Source: Weeksellaceae bacterium
GTDB lineage: Bacteria > Bacteroidota > Bacteroidia > Flavobacteriales > Weeksellaceae
Length of the DNA: 64,000 nt
Assembly (NCBI GenBank): GCA_949788275.1
Contig: OX460916.1
Location: 992,001 to 1,056,000 of the forward strand
Direction of reading: 5' to 3'
Position numbers and translations under genes: made by a program. How positions within the stretch are numbered: the first letter of the stretch is position 1; every line of letters starts with the position of its first letter. The notes beneath the pieces were generated by a model. It did no database searches, was not told the DNA's origin, and saw nothing but the letters and a program-made list of their open reading frames with translations. Below, piece by piece: positions 1 through 7,641 of the stretch.

Positions 1-8
1 TGCTTTCA

Positions 9-629
9 ATGACTTCGGTGAAAAGAAAATTTATCTTAGGTATAATCGTGTTCTGTAGCAATGGCCTTTTTTCTAAACTCAATGCGCAAGAATCGGCACT
101 CGAACAATCGATTTTTGGTATAGAAACAGGTATTTTAGGACTTTGGGCGTACAATGAAACCCGGATATCCGATCAAGTGGTCTTGCGTTCAGAAGTAGGC
201 CTGTCCTCTAAAATCGTTCTTCGAATGGTTGATGAAACCAATTGGTTATGCAGCTTGTTTTTTACCTGTTACAGGTTCGAGTTAATCTTTGTTCCTGTAC
301 TATCCGTAGAACCACGTTTTTATTACAACATCGATAAACGAAGAGAACAAAATAAAAAAACAATCGGAAATTCAGCCAATTTTATCGCCTTTAAAGCCCG
401 TTATTATCCCAATTTTTTTACCATTTCAAATTTCCCTATAGAAACAGTTTCTTCTTTTACAACCACCACCAGTTGGGGCTTAAGGCGAGCTATAGGCATA
501 TCAAAATTTCATTACGAAACCGCCCTTGGTTTTAGTTACAACTATTACTTGTCTAACTCCCAGTCGATCAATCACCAGAAAAACTATTTTTTACCCTACT
601 TCAACTTCCGATTAGGCTACCGATTTTAA
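9..629 (+). CDS. secreted beta-barrel-like protein, paralogue of 46678-47235
   Basis: Family not recognised. The 206-residue protein opens with a basic, hydrophobic signal peptide ending near LNAQ, so it should leave the cytoplasm. The rest is rich in alternating aromatic/polar stretches and ends in LGYRF, the terminal-aromatic pattern of outer-membrane beta-barrels. It is clearly related to the protein at 46678-47235: both have an E(Q/K)S(I/V)FG..TGILG.W block after the signal, an RSEVGL/RTEVGL block, YYNI.KR and a closing (R)(L/I)GYRF. The upstream frame stays open to the window edge, but the signal peptide fits this ATG. Outer-membrane location is inferred. Confidence 0.6.
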   Translation: MTSVKRKFILGIIVFCSNGLFSKLNAQESALEQSIFGIETGILGLWAYNETRISDQVVLRSEVGLSSKIVLRMVDETNWLCSLFFTCYRFELIFVPVLSVEPRFYYNIDKRREQNKKTIGNSANFIAFKARYYPNFFTISNFPIETVSSFTTTTSWGLRRAIGISKFHYETALGFSYNYYLSNSQSINHQKNYFLPYFNFRLGYRF

Positions 630-643
630 TGGACTTAAGAATT

Positions 644-768
644 GGGCGCAACCATGTTGTGTTGTTTCATCAACAACACAACATGGTCGGGCTTTTCGCA
701 CTCGCTTTTTAGTTCCGTTTCACTCCACCAAAAAGCTTAAACAAATGCTACAATCCCTTGCGCAAACG
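644..768 (-). repeat. structured intergenic element, copy 1 (long-arm type)
   Basis: Element running from GGGCGC to GCGCAAA. It contains a perfect 16-bp inverted repeat (651-666 with 672-687, loop TCATC), then CGGGCTTTTCGCACTCGC, a less conserved middle, and CAATCCCTTGCGCAAA. The same frame with different stem sequence recurs at 5831-5952. The hairpin lies just after the first gene and could act as its transcript end. Confidence 0.7.
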
Positions 769-801
769 TAGGGGTGAGAAGAGCTATGGATGAATTATAC
801 C

Positions 802-840
802 AAAAAAGCGTTAATTCCCGAAAGAATTAACGCTTTTTTT
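802..840. terminator. bidirectional rho-independent terminator
   Basis: A 16-bp perfect stem (802-817 with 824-839, loop 818-823) flanked by A6 on the left and T7 on the right. It can end the minus-strand endonuclease transcript as well as plus-strand readthrough. Confidence 0.85.
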
Positions 841-865
841 ACTTTTATCCCAATGGATTATAACA

Positions 866-2641
866 CTATTTTACAATCATCTTGGTCGATTGTGTGCTGG
901 TTGATACAATATAAACGCCTTGTGGTAAGTGGTTTAATCTCACTTTGTCGTTATTGCTTACCTGCTGAATACTTTGTACTAAACGCCCATTTAAATCGTA
1001 GATTTTAACCGTTTCCTTTTTATCTAGTCCTTGAATGATAAACTCACTGTTTCTAACCGGATTAGGTGATATCGTTAATTTAGTCGCTGCGTTATTTAAA
1101 TCCTCAGTTCCTAATTTGGTATAACAAGTCCATGAAAGGTTATCAAATGAAACGCGGTAGCTGGTTACATCATCAACAAGTTCTATAACAATGTCACCTT
1201 CGATGTTAATGTTATCAATCACTGTTGTTTTCGCTGTTTTCGAAAAAGGGATTTGACCAATAACTTCCCCATTAATTTTTAAGGTGTAGCTTCCGTCTTT
1301 ATCGCTAAATGGTAAGTAGGTTTTGACCGAGAACGAACCAATTCCTCCAGCAATGGTAGACGATTTTAAGGTTCCTTTCTTCATGTTAATCGCTTTATTG
1401 CTATCACCATCAATGTAGATCTGTTTATCTGTTCTGGCATTGGTTGCCGTCCAAACAATCCCATTATTCGACCATGTTCTATCGGTGTAAGACGATGCTG
1501 GTGGCGTACTTCCTGTAGAGGTTATAGCCTCAAAATCTTCGGTTCCACAGGTTGCGCCTGTCCCCGGTTCTGGAACTGTATTTTCTTCTGTTTTAGCTTT
1601 TAATACAAGACTGCTAGTCGATTTATTCCCTGAAGCATCTTTTGCTACCAGGTAGAACGTATAGTCGGTATTAGCGGTTAGGCCTTTAATGGTTGCTTCT
1701 GGCGTTGTAACCGTTGTGTTGTATACTTCGTTCACAAAAATATCGTAACCACTCACTGCGAAGTTATCGGTAGAAGCAGTCCATGCCAACGAAATAGACG
1801 AGCTGGTAGAAGCCGTTGCAACTAAGTTGGTTGGAATACTTGGTGCTTCGGTATCATCAGGATTTCCACCGCCATTGAATGTATCGGGCCAAGTATTAAT
1901 GGCATCAGGTCCACCCCATATAACCGTTGCTAAATACGGATTGTCGATAAATGGATTTCGATTGCCTTGCGTTTGAGCCACCACATTATTTCTGTTTTTT
2001 TCGAATTCAGAAACAGGGTCTTCAATATTCCATTTAATTAAAATATCAGGGAAATCGGCTGAATATGTGCTTGGATTAAGGGTAATTCCCAATGGTTTTG
2101 CTCTGCCTTCATAACGTATATACATATACATTAAAATTCTGGCCACATCACCTTTCCATTCTTCGCCTGGGTAAAATCCGCCACGGCTTGTTTTATAAGC
2201 CAAAGGACCAAGACCATCATCAAACAATAAACTCCCGCGTGTACTGTTTAACTGGATATCGGCTGGGCGTAAGTGGTGTCCATCTGCACCCGGACCCGAA
2301 GTACCTAAATTAGGCGTTCCTTTCGATTTTGCATAGACGTGTTCACGGTTCCATGACCCTCCTTTGCTGCGGCTTCTTTGGTGCATTCCACTCGTTCCCG
2401 AACCGTAGATTAAAAGTAAATTGGCTGGGTTATTAGGGTCTACATCACTGGTTAGCATCAGGGTCTTTAACTCGCTATACGAGATTGTTTTCGAATGCGT
2501 TTTCGTTACCAAAGTGGTTAGATCGCTTTTTAAGTCGTTTTTGGTTTTACCAAAATCAACCGTAGAGTAGTAAGCCGGCGCGGTCTGTGCATACGCAAAG
2601 ACGGCTAAAACGCTGGCTAAAAAAGTAAATTTGAACTTCAT
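866..2641 (-). CDS. secreted endonuclease I with FN3 and T9SS sorting domains
   Basis: Extracellular nuclease of the endonuclease I (EndA/NucM) family, which cuts DNA and often RNA with a beta-beta-alpha-metal site. The 591-residue protein has a signal peptide ending near AYAQ (residue 19). The nuclease domain covers about residues 25-260, with WNREH at 97-101 (putative general base H101) and HHLRP at 122-126. A fibronectin type III domain follows at about 265-350, then a jelly-roll-like region. A type IX C-terminal sorting domain occupies about 520-591 (SPNPV, IYDLNGR, GVYIV). Export by T9SS for nutrient scavenging or biofilm DNA turnover is inferred. Its ATG overlaps the stop of the upstream gene (ATGA). 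Confidence 0.9.
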   Translation of the reverse strand: MKFKFTFLASVLAVFAYAQTAPAYYSTVDFGKTKNDLKSDLTTLVTKTHSKTISYSELKTLMLTSDVDPNNPANLLLIYGSGTSGMHQRSRSKGGSWNREHVYAKSKGTPNLGTSGPGADGHHLRPADIQLNSTRGSLLFDDGLGPLAYKTSRGGFYPGEEWKGDVARILMYMYIRYEGRAKPLGITLNPSTYSADFPDILIKWNIEDPVSEFEKNRNNVVAQTQGNRNPFIDNPYLATVIWGGPDAINTWPDTFNGGGNPDDTEAPSIPTNLVATASTSSSISLAWTASTDNFAVSGYDIFVNEVYNTTVTTPEATIKGLTANTDYTFYLVAKDASGNKSTSSLVLKAKTEENTVPEPGTGATCGTEDFEAITSTGSTPPASSYTDRTWSNNGIVWTATNARTDKQIYIDGDSNKAINMKKGTLKSSTIAGGIGSFSVKTYLPFSDKDGSYTLKINGEVIGQIPFSKTAKTTVIDNINIEGDIVIELVDDVTSYRVSFDNLSWTCYTKLGTEDLNNAATKLTISPNPVRNSEFIIQGLDKKETVKIYDLNGRLVQSIQQVSNNDKVRLNHLPQGVYIVSTSTQSTKMIVK

Positions 2642-3198
2642 TTTGTTGTATTTGTTGTTATAATGTGAGCAATAATTGTTTCGTTATCCAAAAGTAAGAC
2701 AGGGTAGTGGAGCAGGTATATCAACACGGGGATAGAGAATTCTAAATAGAGTGTTTGCTCGAATTGAAAGAGAGTTACAGGTCTATCTTCGGGATATAAG
2801 GCTGATTTTATCGTTAGTTCAACGCCTTGAGTCAGCTTATCGCTATCGATCTTGCAGTCCTTTACCCATTGCATTTTGTGTTCGTCTAAGCTAAAAGTAT
2901 CGCTATAGAGACCAGGGTGTCGTTGGCCTTGGCCCACAAATAAGCGATTCGTTGCCGCATCCATTCCAATAACATATAATGGTTCTTTTTTTCCACCCAT
3001 ATGTATTCCTTTGCGTTGGCCCCACTCAAATTTATCAATCCCAAGATGTTCACCAACTAGAAAACCATCAAATAAAGAATAGGTTCGTTGACGGGATTTC
3101 CACACAAGCGCTTCTTCTTTTGAATGAAAAGGAGGCGCTTCGGCATGGTAATGTGGAGAAGAAATGGGTATTTCGACAATTTGTCCTTTCTTTTTCAT
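2638..3198 (-). CDS. stand-alone MnmA C-terminal-domain-like protein (possible fragment)
   Basis: Residues about 40-115 resemble the central and C-terminal beta-barrel part of the tRNA 2-thiouridylase MnmA: VGEHLGI, GQRKGI, MGGKKEPLYVI and VGQGQRHPGLYS match the family pattern. The PP-loop ATP-pyrophosphatase half and both catalytic cysteine regions are absent, so this 186-residue product cannot thiolate tRNA alone. It may be a decayed mnmA duplicate or an independent barrel protein. The C-terminus (LYLEF followed by a hydrophobic run) fits the family end poorly. It overlaps the endonuclease gene by 4 nt. The assignment rests on motif recall only. Confidence 0.55.
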   Translation of the reverse strand: MKKKGQIVEIPISSPHYHAEAPPFHSKEEALVWKSRQRTYSLFDGFLVGEHLGIDKFEWGQRKGIHMGGKKEPLYVIGMDAATNRLFVGQGQRHPGLYSDTFSLDEHKMQWVKDCKIDSDKLTQGVELTIKSALYPEDRPVTLFQFEQTLYLEFSIPVLIYLLHYPVLLLDNETIIAHIITTNTTK

Positions 3199-3251
3199 TC
3201 AAATGGATTATAATCAATGATACTTAATGGGCTATTGAAACAAATGGATGG

Positions 3252-3259
3252 CAAATTTA
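3252..3259 (-). promoter_or_regulatory. TAnnTTTG -7 box for the MnmA-like/endonuclease pair
   Basis: TAAATTTG on the minus strand, matching the Bacteroidota -7 consensus and lying 53 nt before the start at 3198. No clear -33 TTTG partner. Confidence 0.35.
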
Positions 3260-3569
3260 TAAAGATTTTCAACATTGTAAAATTAAGGAATTGTTAAGGA
3301 ATTACGCCTTACTTTTTTCGGAAATTAAAAGTAGGGACTTGTTATCGAACGCTTTAGTGGGGGTTCTTGTTGTATTGAGGTTAAGAAAACTATTTTTAAC
3401 CCAATGGTTTATCAAAAACAACCACTTCAGTTTTCGCGCGAATTGATCAATATAGTTAAGTTATTACATTATTGTTTTTTTAAATTAGACCTTTGCCTTT
3501 GCTATGAATACGGGTGCATGGTTCATTTTCTTTTAAAAGGTGCTTTTATACCAACCAACCATTTTGTTG

Positions 3570-3577
3570 TACCTTTG
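3570..3577 (+). promoter_or_regulatory. TAnnTTTG -7 box for the AraC-family gene
   Basis: TACCTTTG just upstream of the ATG at 3587. The leader would be very short. No strict -33 element was found. Confidence 0.5.
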
Positions 3578-3586
3578 TAGTTGGTT

Positions 3587-4432
3587 ATGATATCAAAAAG
3601 AGCGATTATTCAAGTAGGTCAAAACGATCAAAACATCCCCATTGAATTCTTTAGAATTGAGGATACCATGGCGTTGTTCGATTTTCATCACCTCTACCAA
3701 TATAACTTTTATCAAATCTTTTGGTTCACTGAAGCCCAGGGGCAAACGCAGGAAATCGATTTTGTTTCTTATCCGATAGAGCCTCATCAAATTTGGATTG
3801 TCTATCCTGGTCAAGTCCATTACTTCGATCCTACCGGGTTATCGGGCTATTATTTAGCCATTAACAAAGATTATTTTAACCGCATTCTATTCAAGGAAGT
3901 CAAGCAACATTCATTCACAGGCAATAATCCATTGAAATTTGAAGTAACACCCGAAATGCGTCCACTTTTTCTGCATTTATCGTTATTGATAGAGATTGAA
4001 CACAGTCATCGGCAAAGGGCCGAAGTGTTAGAAAAGTACATTCAATTACTCATTCTACATTTGCAAGATTTGCCGGTGATTCAACAACGAAATGTGACGA
4101 TTGATGCCCGGATTCATAAATTGCTCGAATTGATTGAAATGCATTATATCACTGAGCGGAAAAATGAATTTTATGCCGATAAAGTCGCCTTGTCGGTTAA
4201 GCGAATGAATGAGATATTAGTCCTATCCATCGGCAAAAGCCTTAAGCACCAATTGCAAGACCGCTTGATTTTAGAAGCTAAGCGTTTGGTGGGTTATACC
4301 ACCGATCATATTCAAGATATCTCCCATACACTTGGTTTTTCGGAGGTTTCTTATTTCAATCGTTTTTTTAAAAAATGCACCCAAAAGACGCCGCTCGATT
4401 TTCGAGAAGATGTGAAAAAAGTCCAAGGATAA
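3587..4432 (+). CDS. AraC-family transcriptional regulator
   Basis: DNA-binding regulator with an N-terminal cupin-like sensing domain (about residues 15-150; IWIVYPGQVHYF is typical) and a C-terminal double helix-turn-helix (about 180-280). The second HTH carries the family pattern IQDISHTLGFSEVSYFNRFFKK....P..FR. I chose the ATG at 3587; an in-frame TTG at 3581 would add two residues. The next gene, 65 bp downstream on the same strand, is a Bcr/CflA efflux pump with its own promoter box, so control of that pump is a reasonable inference. The inducer is unknown. Confidence 0.88.
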   Translation: MISKRAIIQVGQNDQNIPIEFFRIEDTMALFDFHHLYQYNFYQIFWFTEAQGQTQEIDFVSYPIEPHQIWIVYPGQVHYFDPTGLSGYYLAINKDYFNRILFKEVKQHSFTGNNPLKFEVTPEMRPLFLHLSLLIEIEHSHRQRAEVLEKYIQLLILHLQDLPVIQQRNVTIDARIHKLLELIEMHYITERKNEFYADKVALSVKRMNEILVLSIGKSLKHQLQDRLILEAKRLVGYTTDHIQDISHTLGFSEVSYFNRFFKKCTQKTPLDFREDVKKVQG

Positions 4433-4469
4433 GTCCATTTCGCCCAAGTTTTATCCCATCTTATCCCAT

Positions 4470-4477
4470 TACCTTTG
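4470..4477 (+). promoter_or_regulatory. TAnnTTTG -7 box for the efflux pump gene
   Basis: TACCTTTG, 20 nt before the ATG at 4498. Just upstream is a repeated TTATCCCAT motif (about 4450-4469), in the place an activator site would occupy. Confidence 0.5.
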
Positions 4478-4497
4478 TGCTCTGAAAAAAAGAAACC

Positions 4498-5685
4498 ATG
4501 GGTAATTTAAAAAGAAAACAAATCATTGTTGTGTTGATACTGGCTTTGCTATCGGCTTTAGAACCGTTTAGTATCGACTTATATTTACCGGGGTTCTTAA
4601 AGATTGCCGATTATTACCAGACCGATTTGAAAGCGGTTCAATTTTCGATTTCGACTTTTTTAGCCGGATTCGCGGTTGGTCAGTTATTTTGGGGGACAAT
4701 TTCCGATCGCTATGGTCGAAAATGGCCCACCATGATTTCACTACTCTTATTTATCGCCGCGACGCTGGCGTGTATTTACGCCACAAGTATTGAACAATTT
4801 TGGATTGCCCGTTTCTTTCAGGCCTTTGCTGGTTGTGCTGGTGTAGTCATTGCCCGTGCGGTTGTCAACGAATATTTTGCTAAAGATGTGACCATGCAAG
4901 TTTTTTCACTTTTAGCAATTATTGCGGGTGTAGCCCCTATCATTGGACCTGTTGCAGGAAACTTCTTGGTCTCGCATTTCAATTGGCAATCGACTTTTGT
5001 GACCTTGCTTATTATTGGAATTATCTGTTTGGTGACCGTTATTTTCTTTCTGCCCGAGACCAAGGTAAAAACAGAAACCAAGCCGGGAAACTTAGTGAAA
5101 GAATTTAAAATTGTTTTAAAAGATAAAACGTTTCTTAAGTATACTTTAATTGGTAGTTTAACCTACAGTATTCTGATGATTTATTTGGCCAATGCACCTT
5201 ATCTAATTATGGAGTATGGAAAGTTATCTTCTCACTATTTTAGTTACATCTTTGCTTTTAATGCCATTGGTTTAGTCATTGGTGCATGGTTTTCCAACTC
5301 TATTTTAGCCCGTTGGTGGTCGGTGCGTCAAATTATCAAAGGAACTGTTTTTGGAGGCTTAGCCATAAGTGTCGTTTTTCTTGGCATGTGCATCAGCAAG
5401 CAACCGATAGAAGCCTTGTTAATTCCCTTGTTTTTCTTGGTATTAACCTTGGGTATTTTGTTTCCAACGACGACCAAATTGGCCTTAGAACCTTTTAACG
5501 AAAACAGTGGTTCGGCATCTGCCTTGTTGGGATCGTTACAACTGATTGTGACCTTTATAATTTCGGCTATTACCAATATTATTCCAGCCGATTTATTGTT
5601 TTTAACCGGACTGGCTTTATTTCTTTGTCATGTATTTTACGTTGGTTGTTACTTGATTAAAGAACCGAAAACCCAAAAAGTATAA
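4498..5685 (+). CDS. Bcr/CflA-family multidrug efflux MFS transporter
   Basis: Inner-membrane proton-driven exporter of the DHA1 (12-helix) major facilitator group. The 395-residue length and regular hydrophobic segments fit 12 transmembrane helices. Segment 1 carries SIDLYLPGF, typical of Bcr/CflA pumps. The loop between helices 2 and 3 has GTISDRYGRKW, the MFS signature. Motif C lies in helix 5 (GVAPIIGPVAGNFL). A substrate such as bicyclomycin or chloramphenicol cannot be read from sequence. It follows an AraC regulator on the same strand. Confidence 0.88.
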   Translation: MGNLKRKQIIVVLILALLSALEPFSIDLYLPGFLKIADYYQTDLKAVQFSISTFLAGFAVGQLFWGTISDRYGRKWPTMISLLLFIAATLACIYATSIEQFWIARFFQAFAGCAGVVIARAVVNEYFAKDVTMQVFSLLAIIAGVAPIIGPVAGNFLVSHFNWQSTFVTLLIIGIICLVTVIFFLPETKVKTETKPGNLVKEFKIVLKDKTFLKYTLIGSLTYSILMIYLANAPYLIMEYGKLSSHYFSYIFAFNAIGLVIGAWFSNSILARWWSVRQIIKGTVFGGLAISVVFLGMCISKQPIEALLIPLFFLVLTLGILFPTTTKLALEPFNENSGSASALLGSLQLIVTFIISAITNIIPADLLFLTGLALFLCHVFYVGCYLIKEPKTQKV

Positions 5686-5830
5686 ATTGCTAAACATCGG
5701 AATCCATCGCATTGGGAATGCTAAGGAATTTATCATGCATTGGTTGATTTCTCTACATGAGATAAACCAGCTTGTTTTTAGAAAATTATTCGCGGATTGG
5801 TCGACCATCAAGCTTCTGTATCCCCTTGTT

Positions 5831-5952
5831 TGCGCAAGGGATTGCAGCAATTGTTTGAGCTTTTGGGTGGAGTGTAACGCAACCGAAAAGCGAGTGCGGA
5901 AAGCCCGACCTTTTGTTGGTGTTCTTTGAAAACACCAACAAAAGGTTGCGCT
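5831..5952 (+). repeat. structured intergenic element, copy 2 (long-arm type)
   Basis: Runs from TGCGCAAGGGATTGCAGC to GGTTGCGC, opposite in orientation to copy 1. It carries a perfect 16-bp stem (5908-5923 with 5931-5946). The stem begins ACC as in copy 1, but the other 13 pairs differ. It fills most of the gap between the efflux pump and the convergent gene at 6010. Confidence 0.7.
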
Positions 5953-6009
5953 CTATCCTTTTAATTAATCGTTTTTACAGGGATTGTTAGCATGTAAATC
6001 GTTGATTGT

Positions 6010-6591
6010 TTAGGCTGAACAGACCTCAAATCGGTCCAATGCGGTTAAATACCATTGGTTATTCACCCAGGTTAGAAAAAAGATCAAGACCCCATTTTCG
6101 TTGTAAGCGATTACTTTTCGACTGTTCTTTTCTATTTCTTTCAACCGTTCGAGTTGAGCAGGCGTCCAATTGGCCTCTAAATAGGCATTTTCGGCTTCTG
6201 CAATGGTGGATAGGGAATGATCAACTTGGTTGAAATCGGTATAAATCCCTGGTTTTTTTGAAAATTGTTCTTTTTCGCAATCAAATTCAGGGAGCGATTC
6301 ATCGTAAATTTTAGCCGTTATTTTAAAACCGGTATCGTAAGGTAGATATTCAGGTATGGGTTGATTAAAGGATATATGATCGGTGATGGTCAAATTATCA
6401 AGCACGCCTCGGCGATAGATAATGGCTAGGCCAAAATCTTTTAAGATCATGGAATTAAGCGCCTTTTCATCTTTTGTTTCAAAGGCTTTTAGCGTGGTAT
6501 AAATGGCTTTTTTAAGCGATTTTTTATCTTGTGCCTGGGTGGATATACACAGTGTAAAAAGGAATAAGGAAATAATGAAATGCTTTTTCAT
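6010..6591 (-). CDS. secreted protein of unknown function
   Basis: Not recognised. Starting at the ATG at 6591 the product has a clean signal peptide (MKKHFIISLFLF...TQAQ) and about 173 mature residues with no lipobox cysteine at the cleavage site, so it is probably periplasmic. The early stretch AIYTTLKAFETKDEKALNSMIL resembles the first helices of SnoaL/NTF2-like secreted proteins of Bacteroidota, but this is weak. An ATG three codons upstream is also possible. It lies just downstream of the cyanophycinase gene on the same strand, with a 36-bp gap. Confidence 0.6.
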   Translation of the reverse strand: MKKHFIISLFLFTLCISTQAQDKKSLKKAIYTTLKAFETKDEKALNSMILKDFGLAIIYRRGVLDNLTITDHISFNQPIPEYLPYDTGFKITAKIYDESLPEFDCEKEQFSKKPGIYTDFNQVDHSLSTIAEAENAYLEANWTPAQLERLKEIEKNSRKVIAYNENGVLIFFLTWVNNQWYLTALDRFEVCSA

Positions 6592-6627
6592 GGGATTCAA
6601 TTTTTGGTTGTAGGTTTCAGTTTCGAC

Positions 6628-7506
6628 TTAATTATTGTATTGGGAATCTTTGATGGTTATTTTGTTTTCGTCAAAGTAAAAGACATCATTGCGCGTCATC
6701 ACATGGGTGATGAGATGACTTATAGAGATAGGATCACCGATGTTTACTTGTGAGATACTCGTGTCGGTTATTTCTCGCCCGTCTACAATAATCACATTGC
6801 CCGAACCAATGGCTGTCATGGTATTGTTATTCTGGGTAATTAATAAACCGGTGTCTTCGCTGAGACCAATGCCAATTTTCATTGGATTGCCTACAACGGC
6901 TTGAAATAAACGGCCCATGCGTCCACGTTGGATAAAATGGGTATCGACAATAATAGAATCAATAAGAGCTAAGCCACTATTGATTTCAACGGCGCCCTTT
7001 AACAAGGCATTCTCACTTGAGCCTTGGTAAATCATGCTCGATGATGCTGCGGCCGCTCCTGCAGAAGTCCCCGCATAGATAAATTCTTCGTGGTTGTATT
7101 TTTCCAACAGTTTTTTTTGAAAAGGGGTTCCACCCAAGGTAGAAGTAAGGCGAAGTTGATCACCCCCACTAAATAACACCACATCGGCATCGGCCAAGCG
7201 TTGTAGATTGACGGGATCAACCGCATCTTGGCGTGTATTGATATCTAAATGAGAGACGTTTTTAGCACCCAATAGCCCGAATGCCCGTATATAAGCTTCT
7301 GCAGCTAATTGGGGCGATTGTGAGGCTGTAGTAATAATCTCTATCTGTGCGTTTTCACCACCTTTTGCTTCGTTTAGAATGGTTTTTAAAATTCCGTTTT
7401 GATAGAAATAATCATTCAATGCTTCTTCACTTGTGAGATTCGCTGGAATGGAATTTCCTGTATTTATTCCGCCACCGACGATAATCAATTTTCCTTTTAG
7501 ACTCAT
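6628..7506 (-). CDS. cphB: cyanophycinase-type peptidase (S51 family)
   Basis: Serine hydrolase that degrades cyanophycin (multi-L-arginyl-poly-L-aspartate) to beta-Asp-Arg dipeptides. The N-terminus KGKLIIVGGG, the central FSGGDQ and the nucleophile elbow GTSAGA (catalytic Ser) are the S51/cyanophycinase hallmarks. The length of about 292 residues is normal for the family, and there is no signal peptide, so it should be cytoplasmic. I chose the ATG at 7506; one 10 codons earlier (7536) is possible. It is transcribed divergently from cyanophycin synthetase across about 135 bp, so synthesis and breakdown genes share a control region. Confidence 0.88.
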   Translation of the reverse strand: MSLKGKLIIVGGGINTGNSIPANLTSEEALNDYFYQNGILKTILNEAKGGENAQIEIITTASQSPQLAAEAYIRAFGLLGAKNVSHLDINTRQDAVDPVNLQRLADADVVLFSGGDQLRLTSTLGGTPFQKKLLEKYNHEEFIYAGTSAGAAAASSSMIYQGSSENALLKGAVEINSGLALIDSIIVDTHFIQRGRMGRLFQAVVGNPMKIGIGLSEDTGLLITQNNNTMTAIGSGNVIIVDGREITDTSISQVNIGDPISISHLITHVMTRNDVFYFDENKITIKDSQYNN

Positions 7507-7641
7507 TTTAACTTTTTGAAATTTCAATTTAGGCATAAAAATCGCATTGTATGCCGATAGTAACTGTAAATCTTATTGAAACTTTAGAATTATTAAAGGT
7601 CTAGCTTAGCAAAAAGAGGATACTTATTAAGACCACAAATT

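Larger units (their letters stand above)
3199..3586. other. intergenic region between divergent genes
   Basis: About 390 bp between the minus-strand MnmA-like gene and the plus-strand AraC gene. I see one promoter-like box on each strand (listed separately) and no credible ORF or RNA. Confidence 0.5.
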
